Under the pieces are notes generated by a model. That model saw only the letters and a list, made by a program, of their open reading frames with translations. It searched no databases and was not told the DNA's origin. Made by a program: the position numbers and the translations under genes. From Desulfovibrio sp. DV (GTDB lineage Bacteria; Desulfobacterota; Desulfovibrionia; Desulfovibrionales; Desulfovibrionaceae), in assembly GCF_001936595.1 (NCBI RefSeq), contig NZ_MLBG01000041.1:1-34215 (forward strand): a stretch of DNA of 34,215 nucleotides, in the 5' to 3' direction. This document shows, one piece after another, positions 1-8,082 of the stretch (position 1 is its first letter; each line of letters begins with the position of its first letter).

Positions 1-1001
1 TACAGAAGGCGAGTGCACTGCTCTTGGGAAAGGAGCGGGCTGGGCGTCCGCTGCCCGCGACGTTTGGGGATCGGGAGGCGGGAAATGGCCTTCTGCGGGG
101 TTTCGATCCGAGCGGACAACGGCAGGTGCACGTAATCCGCCCCAGGCTTGTGCCCCCAGGTGACGGTCACTGCCTCCCCGTCGAATACCGCACGCTCCAG
201 GACCCAGCCCGAGGCAGCAATGGGAAGAGTCAACAGGGCCTTGATGCCGCGCGAAACGAACTCATGCATCTCGGGAGCCGTTGTCCAGGGCTGCGGGAAG
301 TGTCGCTCTGGATGCGCCAAAAGCTCTTGCTTGCGCTGCTCCTTGTTCACCATGGCGACTCGGGTCGCTTCCATGGCCTTTTTGCCCGCCTGGTGGGCCA
401 GGAAGAGTCTGACTCCGTAGCCGCCAAGCAGCAGTACCGCAGCCAGGCTCCCCAGGGCTGCCAGTTTACGCCGCTGCCCCGGTATGGGCTGCAAAGGCTG
501 CAAGTAGCCGTTGCGGCTTCGCAGGCGGCTGAAGGGGCCGGCGCTGATAAGCGGCGTGAGCCAGAGCAAACTCTCGTCTAGGGTCGCGCATGTAGCTGTT
601 TCCGCGAAATCACTGTCGAGCAGGCCCTTCAAGGATTGAATCCATTCTTCGGCCTCGGGACGGTTCGGGAAGACCTGGTCCCCCATGCCCACAATCAGGG
701 ACTGGGATATGGCAAACACCCACCAAAATTCGCCGTCCTTATCCGCAAGGCAAAAAAGGCCCAGAAACGAAGGCGAGGTCACGCGCACCGCCGCCGCCAA
801 GGCGCGAACTCCAAGCCAGTCGCGGACCACGCCGCCGCTGGCGGCAAATCCGTACTGACGTTGACGGTATGCCACCATGTCCAGGGAGTGATCCAACTTC
901 CCAGCCGCCCGCCGCAGGTCGGGGGCGGTCTGCTTGGCGGTGCCCATGAACCATTGGAGACCAACCGCCCAGTGGCGTTTATTGATGACAACGCGGCGCA
1001 T
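1..1001 (-). CDS. pilO: PilO-like type IVb pilus protein, partial (3' end beyond window)
   Basis: A minus-strand frame opens with ATG at 1001-999, two bases after the stop of the PilN-like gene, and stays open to the window edge, giving about 333 residues without a stop. The start MRRVVINKRHWAVGLQW, a long soluble N-terminal part, and a single hydrophobic segment near residues 180-200 (LAALGSLAAVLLLGGYG) match the layout of type IVb pilus PilO/PilO2 proteins, inner-membrane partners of the pilus assembly machine. Position directly after a PilN-type secretin is the order seen in R64-like thin-pilus clusters and in some ICEs. The family assignment rests on context and layout rather than on a catalytic motif. 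The C-terminus, and probably PilP, Q, R, S, lie left of the window. Confidence 0.75.
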   Translation of the reverse strand, partial: MRRVVINKRHWAVGLQWFMGTAKQTAPDLRRAAGKLDHSLDMVAYRQRQYGFAASGGVVRDWLGVRALAAAVRVTSPSFLGLFCLADKDGEFWWVFAISQSLIVGMGDQVFPNRPEAEEWIQSLKGLLDSDFAETATCATLDESLLWLTPLISAGPFSRLRSRNGYLQPLQPIPGQRRKLAALGSLAAVLLLGGYGVRLFLAHQAGKKAMEATRVAMVNKEQRKQELLAHPERHFPQPWTTAPEMHEFVSRGIKALLTLPIAASGWVLERAVFDGEAVTVTWGHKPGADYVHLPLSARIETPQKAISRLPIPKRRGQRTPSPLLSQEQCTRLL

Positions 1002-1003
1002 GG

Positions 1004-2644
1004 TTATACTTCCGCCGATTCCACTTCGATGGTGATAACCAGCAATGTCCGGCCATAGTTTCCGCTATGAGACGTCTTGGTTATTCCTACGGCGTTGCTG
1101 GTATCAGTGGATTCTTTTTCAAATCCGCAGAGGACGAGCGTTTGCCCCATCTTCATCACTGATCGTTGGGATAAGGCTCGTGTGGATGTTTGCGGTAACT
1201 CGACAGTCACGTCGGAAGTCGTCAGCTCTTTCATTTCGTCAAGAGACGAAATATTGATGTTGTATTGCAATATTACGCGGCGTTGATCCAGGATGTGGGG
1301 GATTACGGTCATGGCAAATCCCGTAGTCACCTCGCCTGGAGTGATTTCCGTGGTCTGGCTGTAATCTGAGGTGGATTTGCCTACACCCGCCAAGTAGGCA
1401 TGGCGTTCGATGGCCAGGACTGGCACGGGCTGGTTGCTCATCACCAAACCACCGGCGGATGTGACTTGCGTTGCTTTTCCCCACTGGCGCAAAGCCTTGA
1501 GCACAGCAGAAGAATCCTTGAGCCGCCCGGAAACGATGGTCGCCGTGGCCGTGTTGATGGTCCCGACCCCGCTTATGCTGCCGGCAGAAAGGGCCACGTC
1601 GGAGACGTCGGCGTTTTGGAAAAGCGTCTGGATGTTGAAACCGATCTCGGCGTCATCCGTCACTTTCAGCGACCAGACGCGGACCGTCAGAGCCACTTGT
1701 CTGGAAATGCGGGTATTGAGTTCGTCCACGTAGGTGGCAACCCGCCGAACGCTCTCCGGGGTATCGCGGACGGTGATCGTGCCGGCGGCTTGGTTGACGA
1801 CAACCACACCCTTGGGAGTGAGCAGAGCCTTCACCGCCTTTTCCGTGTCCGCCCACACGTCGAAAGTCAGGGTGGTGCCCGATGTCTGCGATGTCTGCGA
1901 ACTGGTGTCCTCGCGGGAAACCGGTTGGCTCACCAGCGAGCTGCTGATTCCGGTGGATGCGTTTTCCTTGGATTTGTTCGTGAGCTTGTTTTCGTAGCTC
2001 ACCTTTCCCGGCGCTCCCAGGATGGTGAAGGTGCGCACAAGCGAGTGGGCAAAGGTGACACTGTTGTTTTTCTCGTCGAAATCCCAACCGTACCCTGATA
2101 GCGCGGCCAAATGATCGAGGAGGCCACGCAAGGTGCCCTCATAGGAAACGCTCAGGACCTTGCCCTCGCCAAAGGCGAGTCCGGATAGAGCGAGCCCGTT
2201 GTGGCCTCCTCCCCCTCCCCGCAACAAGGCTTCCAGGTCCATATTCACACCCTGCCCTCCCGCTGGCGTGGAAGGAACGGCAGCCTGCGGAACGGTCGGG
2301 ACATGCCCAGCCTCGGGCTGCGCTGCTTTCTTCGCGTCCTCATCCGCAGCGATCTGTACCGGCAGCGAGGACAGCTCACTTATGGCCGACGCAATGCTGG
2401 CCAGGGTGCCCTTGCGTCGCAGCATCACCTGCTTGCTTAAGATCGGATTGGTCGAGGAAAGGAGAGGAGAAATTTTCGCGCCCAGATAGGGGGTCTCCAC
2501 CACTTCCACGGTGCGCGAACGGCTTTGCTCGCGGAACTTTTCCCCTTGACGTTCGATGGGGTCCACTTGGTGGTTCGTTTTAGCGCAGCCGCCACCAGCG
2601 AGTGCTAAAACGAAAAGAAGAAAAATATATTTCGTTTTAAACAT
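1004..2644 (-). CDS. pilN: PilN-like type IVb pilus secretin lipoprotein
   Basis: A 546-residue protein. The start at 2644 was chosen because a GGAGG lies just upstream inside the end of the preceding gene and because it yields a clean lipoprotein signal peptide ending in AGGGC (Cys20). The middle carries Ser/Thr/Gly-rich linkers and secretin N-domain-like segments (VKALLTPKGVVVVNQAAGTI, VRRVATYVDELNTRI). The C-terminal third has the beta-rich secretin pattern, with IPHILDQRRVILQYNINIS and a closing GQTLVLCGFE segment. PilN proteins form the outer-membrane ring through which type IVb (thin) pili leave the cell. It sits between the TrbH/TcpQ fusion gene and the PilO-like gene with almost no spacing, so these are co-transcribed. 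The upstream gene carries the TcpQ domain that usually accompanies such secretins. Confidence 0.87.
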   Translation of the reverse strand: MFKTKYIFLLFVLALAGGGCAKTNHQVDPIERQGEKFREQSRSRTVEVVETPYLGAKISPLLSSTNPILSKQVMLRRKGTLASIASAISELSSLPVQIAADEDAKKAAQPEAGHVPTVPQAAVPSTPAGGQGVNMDLEALLRGGGGGHNGLALSGLAFGEGKVLSVSYEGTLRGLLDHLAALSGYGWDFDEKNNSVTFAHSLVRTFTILGAPGKVSYENKLTNKSKENASTGISSSLVSQPVSREDTSSQTSQTSGTTLTFDVWADTEKAVKALLTPKGVVVVNQAAGTITVRDTPESVRRVATYVDELNTRISRQVALTVRVWSLKVTDDAEIGFNIQTLFQNADVSDVALSAGSISGVGTINTATATIVSGRLKDSSAVLKALRQWGKATQVTSAGGLVMSNQPVPVLAIERHAYLAGVGKSTSDYSQTTEITPGEVTTGFAMTVIPHILDQRRVILQYNINISSLDEMKELTTSDVTVELPQTSTRALSQRSVMKMGQTLVLCGFEKESTDTSNAVGITKTSHSGNYGRTLLVITIEVESAEV

Positions 2645-2645
2645 C

Positions 2646-4106
2646 CTAATCCTCCGCAACTTCGAGGACATTGTTGCCCCGGTAGAGCGTGACCCGCAGG
2701 GCATGGCCACTCCGGTGCAGCCCCGCGAAAAGCTGTTTGATGGCCGTTTCGAAATCCCCTTCGAAAGCGGCTCGGGCCTCTAACTCGAAATCATGCTGGG
2801 CTTTCCAGATCAGCTGATAATGAGCGCGCATCGCCCAGTGCCCGAGTTGTGAATGGAGGCTCCCAGGGGAGATGTTCCAACTGGGCGCGGGAGGAGTCGG
2901 CGGCGATGGCGGCGGGCTCGCTGGCGTTTGCGCCGGAGGCACTGCCGAGACCGGACCTGAGTCCTGCGGCTCTGTGGCTGGAGTCGTTGTGTGATCAGGG
3001 CCGCAGGGTGTCGGGGACGAGATAGGGGCCGGCCCAGGGAGTGGAGTCGGCTGCTGAGGCGTTGCAGTCGCCGAAGTCGCCGAGACCCCCTGTGTTGCCG
3101 CAGGCGAAAAGGCGGCCACTTCAATGAGCCGGGGGACCGGGGATGAAGCCGCAGGGGCCGCAGCAGGCGAGGAACCCGCCGGGACCGGAACGGAGGCCTT
3201 CACAGGGGCAGGAGGAGCCTTTACCTGCTTGACCGCAACCGCCGGCTGAATCGTCGCTGGCACCGGCTCGTCCGTCGGGGCCTGGATCGGCGTGAACTTT
3301 GTCTGGCGAATTTCAGAAGGCGAATCGGCCCGGGCCGCCACTGGCAACGGCGTGAGCGCGGCCGCAGGCTCATGGGGCTCATGGAGCAGCACCTGCTGCC
3401 CGGCGGGAATGATCGCGTCCGGAGCCACACTGTTGAGGCGGCAGAACTCCTCCACGGGAATCCGGTTGCGCTTGGCGATCTTGGCCGCTGAACTTTTGAC
3501 ACGCACTGAAATGCCGCCGCGCTCGCGAGAAGCCACTCCCTTACGTTCGAGCTTGGACGACATTACCGGTGTCGGCCTGGGATTTGTCGCAACCGCAGGG
3601 GGCAGATCGCTTAGCGGATGGGGCTTCGGAGCCGAAGCCGAGTCCGAAGGAGCGCTTTCGGGAGGGAAGCTTTCTCCCTTGGTCTGCCGGGGTTCGCCGG
3701 TCAATGCGTGCAAAGTCCCGAAGGCAACGCCATCAGAAGTCCGGACGCGCAGATAGCAGGTGGGAGGCGTCTCCTCGCGGATGACATCCAGGGTGTACGC
3801 GACACGCACGCCGGAAGCGTCCTGAGCGGCGATGGGAAACCCCTGCTCCCGCAAGGCGGTTTCCAGATCTTGGCCGAAGGTGGATTCCGTTTTGACCAGC
3901 GCCAGGGTCGTCCGGGCCGGCGGATAGCGGTGAGCCATCTCCTCGGCGGCCGAGGCGGCCAGGGCCTGGGCGTCGCCGGGGTAATCAGCGCTCACGCCGT
4001 CATAGGCCGCCATACCGCCGGTATCGGCGCGAGACCCGCGCATAGCGGCGCAGCCGGGAAGCACGATGAGGATCAGGATAATAAGAAGAAGGAAAGTGCC
4101 TCGCAT
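2646..4106 (-). CDS. TrbH-like lipoprotein fused to LysM-like and TcpQ-like domains
   Basis: A 486-residue lipoprotein; lipobox VLPGC gives Cys19. Residues 40-140 resemble TrbH of IncP/Ti conjugation systems (AASAAEEMAHRYPPARTTL, then an 'ALREQGFPI' segment), and the gene sits directly after trbG, where trbH belongs. Residues about 198-242 look like a LysM-type repeat (KIAKRNRIPVEEFCRLN, then IIPAGQQVLL). Residues 243-410 are a Pro/Ala-rich linker able to span periplasm or peptidoglycan. Residues 411-486 resemble the C-terminal TcpQ/PilL domain of type IVb pilus systems (HWAMRAHYQLIWKAQHDFEL). The protein therefore appears to join the conjugation channel to the pilus secretin encoded next. 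The longer open frame upstream (to 4349) is ignored because it overlaps trbG and destroys the signal peptide. Domain names are from recognition by eye. Confidence 0.75.
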   Translation of the reverse strand: MRGTFLLLIILILIVLPGCAAMRGSRADTGGMAAYDGVSADYPGDAQALAASAAEEMAHRYPPARTTLALVKTESTFGQDLETALREQGFPIAAQDASGVRVAYTLDVIREETPPTCYLRVRTSDGVAFGTLHALTGEPRQTKGESFPPESAPSDSASAPKPHPLSDLPPAVATNPRPTPVMSSKLERKGVASRERGGISVRVKSSAAKIAKRNRIPVEEFCRLNSVAPDAIIPAGQQVLLHEPHEPAAALTPLPVAARADSPSEIRQTKFTPIQAPTDEPVPATIQPAVAVKQVKAPPAPVKASVPVPAGSSPAAAPAASSPVPRLIEVAAFSPAATQGVSATSATATPQQPTPLPGPAPISSPTPCGPDHTTTPATEPQDSGPVSAVPPAQTPASPPPSPPTPPAPSWNISPGSLHSQLGHWAMRAHYQLIWKAQHDFELEARAAFEGDFETAIKQLFAGLHRSGHALRVTLYRGNNVLEVAED

Positions 4107-4114
4107 CGCCAACC

Positions 4115-5077
4115 TCACTTCGCCTTGCGGATGGTGATGCGCTGCTGTTTGCTGCCCACTCCGGAAATGAGCTTCGCCTCGGGAAATACCCCGTCCACCA
4201 GCAGAGTCAGGTTCTTCATCCGGAAGTTGGCCAGGGTGTCCTGCCCACCGTTGCGGACCAGGACCACCGGAGCATCGCCGGATTGGACCCCTGGCGGGAG
4301 CTTGATGAACATCTGGCGGCCGTCGTCGAACACTTGCAGTGGTTTCCATGGGGCATCGCCGCTGATATCGTACCCAAAGTTCAATTGACTCAGGTCCTTG
4401 GTCTGTCCATCGACCTCAGCCGTTTTGAATTCCTTTTCCTTGGCGTTCTGGGCCTCTTTTTCGCGAAGCCGGGCGGTGTTATCGCCGGGGTAGAGAAAAG
4501 CCACCTGCGGGGTATGGCCGGTTTGCTGGCTTTTTAAGGTGAGGTGATAGGCGCGGCGATCCGTGGTGACCACCGCGCTGGTAGAGAGTCCCGCGTCCAC
4601 GGGCTTGATGAGGATGTGCGACGTGTTGCCGGATTTGGCGATTTCCAACATCCAGCGGGCGGAGTCGCCGACGATCACTTCATTGACGGTCTCGCCCGGC
4701 TGGAGCTCCACGTCGCAAATCTGGAGCGGTGCGCCGATCACCGTGGGCGAGGAAGCGCCATAGGTGTATATGACTTTCCCATTGGCCTGGATCGGGGCCG
4801 GGGCCGTGCCTTCCCAGTCCTTGGCCATTTGGACGGCTTTTTTGTCCCGATTGGAAAGAGGAATATTGGGGCTGATGTACTCCAGAGGCGGAGGGGGAAT
4901 GTTGGGTTTTGTTCTCGCTCCCTTGTCCCCTTTGGAGTTATCCATGGCCTCCATATTGTAATCCTCGGGTATCCATCCTTTGGGTTTGTCCTCGGCAAAG
5001 CTTTCTATGGACAAAGCGATCACGCAAAGGCTCACAATGAAGGGGACAGTCACAACTACAAACAACAGTCGTTTCAT
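4115..5077 (-). CDS. trbG: TrbG, P-type conjugal transfer protein (VirB9 family)
   Basis: A 320-residue exported protein. The N-terminal signal segment MKRLLFVVVTVPFIVSLCV is followed by a Pro-rich stretch (NIPPPPLEYISPNIPL), then a VirB9-like N-terminal beta domain (VELQPGETVNEVIVGDSARW) and a C-terminal beta domain with FGYDISGDAPWKPLQVFDDG and a late DTLANFRMKNLTLLVDGVF. The pattern around W-x-P-x-x-VFDDG is typical of TrbG/VirB9/CagX proteins, which line the outer-membrane core of the type IV secretion channel with TrbI and the VirB7-like lipoprotein. It lies nine bases after trbF and eight before the TrbH-like gene, in Ti-plasmid trb order. Confidence 0.93.
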   Translation of the reverse strand: MKRLLFVVVTVPFIVSLCVIALSIESFAEDKPKGWIPEDYNMEAMDNSKGDKGARTKPNIPPPPLEYISPNIPLSNRDKKAVQMAKDWEGTAPAPIQANGKVIYTYGASSPTVIGAPLQICDVELQPGETVNEVIVGDSARWMLEIAKSGNTSHILIKPVDAGLSTSAVVTTDRRAYHLTLKSQQTGHTPQVAFLYPGDNTARLREKEAQNAKEKEFKTAEVDGQTKDLSQLNFGYDISGDAPWKPLQVFDDGRQMFIKLPPGVQSGDAPVVLVRNGGQDTLANFRMKNLTLLVDGVFPEAKLISGVGSKQQRITIRKAK

Positions 5078-5086
5078 TGGGGATTC

Positions 5087-5809
5087 CTACTTCCGGGAAG
5101 AGTTGGGACCGGTAGGCTCCATGACCGTGGAGCTGGACATGGCCGTTACGTACACGCCGCCTGGATTACGAAGCACTTGGGCGTCAGTTGTTGGCGGCTG
5201 CAATTGAATGGTCAGGGTCGCCTGATACGTCTCCAAGGAGATTTGGACCCCAGCGTGATTGCGGGTGATTTCATCCCATTCCACACGCCAGGATTCCGCA
5301 CTGACCTGCGATGGCAGGCTCTTGATGTGGACCTGCACAAGTTTTTCCTTGGCACGCTCGTAGGGATTGTTGGTCTCGAACCACTGCCGCATTTGCCCCT
5401 TGGCCGCGCCTGTCACGCAGAAAGACAGCTTTTCGAGGAGGCGCTTTTGAAGGTCGAGGTCGGCCGTGACGGAACGCCAATTGGTGACGAAGTCCGCCAG
5501 GGTGGCCTGGATCACGCGGGTCGGCGTCGGTGAGGCTTCTGAGGCGCGGGCAACGGCGGCGATTTGGCCAAGCTTGTCTACCTCGACGATGTACGGGACT
5601 ATTTTGTATTGGCTGGCCTGGATGACATTGCCGGCGACAGCCACGGCAGCGACAGCAAGACAGCCGATAGCAGCCATGCGCCATTGGCGAGCCCGCTGAA
5701 TGTAGCTGCCGTAGCGCTCAAGCCACTCTTCGCGGCCGGACACGTAGGGGTCGCCGGCCGGGACGCCCCGACCGAGGGCATCACTTTTGGATTTCGGCTT
5801 ATGTAGCAT
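5087..5809 (-). CDS. trbF: TrbF, P-type conjugal transfer protein (VirB8 family)
   Basis: A 240-residue bitopic inner-membrane protein: cytoplasmic N-terminus, one membrane segment at about residues 44-62 (AAIGCLAVAAVAVAGNVIQ), then a periplasmic VirB8/NTF2-like domain starting with YKIVPYIVEVDKLGQ. The segments VTNWRSVTADLDLQ and WRVEWDEITRN are typical of TrbF. VirB8-type proteins nucleate the inner-membrane part of the type IV secretion channel. A GGGAG ribosome site lies before the start at 5809. The 73 bases separating it from trbL are strongly A-rich on the coding strand, but no terminator is apparent, so the operon probably continues. Confidence 0.94.
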   Translation of the reverse strand: MLHKPKSKSDALGRGVPAGDPYVSGREEWLERYGSYIQRARQWRMAAIGCLAVAAVAVAGNVIQASQYKIVPYIVEVDKLGQIAAVARASEASPTPTRVIQATLADFVTNWRSVTADLDLQKRLLEKLSFCVTGAAKGQMRQWFETNNPYERAKEKLVQVHIKSLPSQVSAESWRVEWDEITRNHAGVQISLETYQATLTIQLQPPTTDAQVLRNPGGVYVTAMSSSTVMEPTGPNSSRK

Positions 5810-5882
5810 TCAGCTATTCTCCCTTGCGTTCTTTCGTGTTTTAATTTTTTCGTTCTTTCTTTTTTTCTTTTTTTGACGCTTA

Positions 5883-7058
5883 TTAGCTTTCCTCTTCGTT
5901 GCCGCTTGCCATGTTGCGCATCTTCATTTCCTGCAGCCGCTTGCCGGCATTGGCGTTCATGGAGGTGAAGTGCCCCGCGCGTCTCCGATCAAAGCGGGCA
6001 TCCATATGCGCCCCCAAGAGGGCCTTTCCGAACTCGCCAACTTTGCCGACTCCCGAGGCACCCGACATGCCGGCGGTCTGTGCGGCTTTCTTCACCGCCT
6101 GGCTTGCTCCATAGGAACCAGCTCCCATGCCGATGGCGGTCGCTGCCGCGCCGACCGCGCCACCGGCCAATGCCGCCCCGGCTTGACTCAGGGCTGACCC
6201 GCCGCTAACATTTGAGCCGCTTATAACTCCTGCGATGGCGTCAGGGAGACTCTTTACAAGAGCAAAAAGCACGACAGAAACTCCAATAATAATAATTATA
6301 TCTTCAAAATTTGCTTCAGATACGACCATATCTTGAATGAATTGCAAGCCTAGTCCGAGAACAAGTTGCATAACAAAAAGTTTAAAAGCTACTGATAAAA
6401 CATAGCGCATAACGTTTATTGCGTACTCTTTTAGAAAACTTGCACCGCCAAGACCAAGTAAAATCATAGCCGCGTTCATCACAATTGCCGCTTCACATTT
6501 AATAAGGACGACTTGAGCAGTTATAAGAGCAAAAGCTATCATCACAACTAAAGCGGCAATTACATAGCCAACAGATTCGCCAGGGCTAAAGACACTGAGT
6601 TTCTTAAAAATAGTTGCTGCCATTTTATATCCCACCTCAAGCGGCTTATCTATTTGCAAATTACTTGGCCCAAGTTCTCCAGCTACATTCTTCAATCCAG
6701 TAATTATATTCCATGACCATTCTTGATAGTAATTGATCACGGCAAGGACAAACCCACAAAACACTAGAGTCATAACAAATTGACCAAGAACTTCTCCCAG
6801 CTGATGCCTATTAAGAACGGCCTTGACGCCAAACATTGCTATTGTTAATGTTGTACAAAGCTTGAACAAGCCCAAAGCATACTGTTGAAGAGCTGTTCCC
6901 CATGCGTTAGATTTCTCTGTGAAAGCGGAAACAATTTTCCCCACAGTATCAACCGAAACCCCAGATTGCGCGAACGCATCGCAAGCGAACACAACCAGCA
7001 AAACAACAACTGCAATGGAGGATATTTTTATGAAACGTTTGACCATAATGATTCTCAT
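5883..7058 (-). CDS. trbL: TrbL, P-type conjugal transfer polytopic membrane protein (VirB6 family)
   Basis: A 391-residue protein with an N-terminal signal/membrane segment (ISSIAVVVLLVVFACDAFAQS), several hydrophobic segments over residues 45-270 (TLTIAMFGVKAVL, FVMTLVFCGFVLAVI, YVIAALVVMIAFALITA, IIIIIGVSVVLFALV), and then a Gly/Ala/Ser-rich low-complexity tail. This is the standard TrbL/VirB6 layout; the protein contributes the inner-membrane translocation pore. The start could be 7058 or an in-frame ATG at 7046. The membrane part is encoded by AT-rich DNA and the tail by GC-rich DNA, with a sharp change near 6220. Its 5' end overlaps the 5' end of an oppositely oriented lipoprotein gene. 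Confidence 0.92.
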   Translation of the reverse strand: MRIIMVKRFIKISSIAVVVLLVVFACDAFAQSGVSVDTVGKIVSAFTEKSNAWGTALQQYALGLFKLCTTLTIAMFGVKAVLNRHQLGEVLGQFVMTLVFCGFVLAVINYYQEWSWNIITGLKNVAGELGPSNLQIDKPLEVGYKMAATIFKKLSVFSPGESVGYVIAALVVMIAFALITAQVVLIKCEAAIVMNAAMILLGLGGASFLKEYAINVMRYVLSVAFKLFVMQLVLGLGLQFIQDMVVSEANFEDIIIIIGVSVVLFALVKSLPDAIAGVISGSNVSGGSALSQAGAALAGGAVGAAATAIGMGAGSYGASQAVKKAAQTAGMSGASGVGKVGEFGKALLGAHMDARFDRRRAGHFTSMNANAGKRLQEMKMRNMASGNEEES

Positions 7059-7257
7059 TTTTGTTTTAGCCCTCAGTTCTTTCGCCCTTCAAGGCTGTGG
7101 TGAATCCGATCAAGCCAAACTCGAAAAGGAGCGAACACTGCTCGAAATCGAGAAACTTAAACGCGAAGCTGAAGAACAGGTCGATCGCAAAAAGGTCCAC
7201 GATGAATTTCTAAAGACGGACAAAATCAAAGACTACAAGGCTAATGTTCCATTCTAG
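7030..7257 (+). CDS. TrbK-like small lipoprotein, inverted within the trb operon
   Basis: A 75-residue plus-strand lipoprotein. A GGAGG lies about 10 bases before the ATG at 7030. The signal peptide MKRLTIMILIFVLALSSFAL ends at a lipobox LQGC (Cys23), followed by a highly charged helical tail (EKERTLLEIEKLKREAEEQV). In Ti/RP4-type operons a small lipoprotein, TrbK (entry exclusion), lies between trbJ and trbL; here the equivalent slot holds this gene but on the opposite strand. Its first bases overlap the start of trbL, and its TAG is shared with the TAG of trbJ through the palindrome TTCTAGAA. TrbK function is inferred from place, size and lipidation, not from sequence similarity; another small-lipoprotein role is possible. 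Confidence 0.72.
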   Translation: MKRLTIMILIFVLALSSFALQGCGESDQAKLEKERTLLEIEKLKREAEEQVDRKKVHDEFLKTDKIKDYKANVPF

Positions 7258-8072
7258 AAATCAGTTTTTGAGGTAAAGTTTCCAATTTTGTCAGTGGACA
7301 ATGCTCCCTTCCAGGCCTCGTCCTCTATTTGTTGTTTCTTTTCGTCCTTCATAGTTTTCTGGACGCTGGCCTGAACAGAGACAGAGAGAAGAGATCGGAG
7401 CTTTTGAGCTTCCTGGAGTTGCATCGTCGCAAGGTGATTTCCGGCTTCCAGAGCCTTCATTTGTCCATCTGGCGTCGTCAAAAGGTCATTGAGCTGGCTC
7501 TCCAGTTCAGTGGCCTTTTGTTCGAGGTCTTGGATTTGCATTCCGGATTCTTGAAAGGCCGCTTGCTGCGAGCGATCCACTTCCTCGGACCACTTTTTGC
7601 GCATCTCATCGAAGGTGCCGGCAGCCGATTCCATCGTCTCCCTGGTGGACTTAGCCATGTCCCGAATAGTGCCTGTGCCGGCATACGTGCTGCTAAAAAT
7701 CTGGCTCAAAGCAGAGGCGTCACCTCTTTGCAGGTTCAATGATTGTGATAGCGACGACAATTTTTGAAATGTACCAAGTATCTTTGTTCTAATTTTATCT
7801 GGAAGGCTGACTGTGTTTTTGACCATATTTTCTAACTGATCTATATTGTTCTGGACCAGCTCAATTTGTTGCTCAGTTTGTTTGATCGCTTCTGTGACTT
7901 GCTTGTAAACTTGTTGTAGCTTTTCAAGGTTTGTAACTCGTTCTAGAGATTGTGTAAAAGTATCGCTGCAGTTTGTGCAGTGCACAACGTATTGAGCGCT
8001 TGACGTACTTGAGAGAACAAAAAATATTAAAAACAGGCAGATAAATATGCTGACCAATAAGTAATTTCTCAT
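7254..8072 (-). CDS. trbJ: TrbJ, P-type conjugal transfer protein (VirB5-like)
   Basis: A 272-residue exported protein. The signal peptide (VSIFICLFLIFFVLSSTSSA) is followed by CTNC, a Cys pair close to the mature N-terminus as seen in TrbJ proteins, then long amphipathic helices rich in Gln/Glu (LQQVYKQVTEAIKQTEQQIE). TrbJ/VirB5-like proteins are minor pilus components or pilus assembly factors in the periplasm. It lies 10 bases after trbE. The first third is AT-rich, continuing the AT-rich character of the 3' end of trbE and of trbL. Its stop codon is shared, on the other strand, with the inverted lipoprotein gene. Confidence 0.9.
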   Translation of the reverse strand: MRNYLLVSIFICLFLIFFVLSSTSSAQYVVHCTNCSDTFTQSLERVTNLEKLQQVYKQVTEAIKQTEQQIELVQNNIDQLENMVKNTVSLPDKIRTKILGTFQKLSSLSQSLNLQRGDASALSQIFSSTYAGTGTIRDMAKSTRETMESAAGTFDEMRKKWSEEVDRSQQAAFQESGMQIQDLEQKATELESQLNDLLTTPDGQMKALEAGNHLATMQLQEAQKLRSLLSVSVQASVQKTMKDEKKQQIEDEAWKGALSTDKIGNFTSKTDF

Positions 8073-8082
8073 GACAGACTCC

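Noticed and set aside
24-1058. Plus-strand open frames opposite the PilO-like gene
   Set aside because: The minus-strand frame is continuous for the whole stretch, is coupled to pilN and has a proper membrane segment; the plus frames do not.
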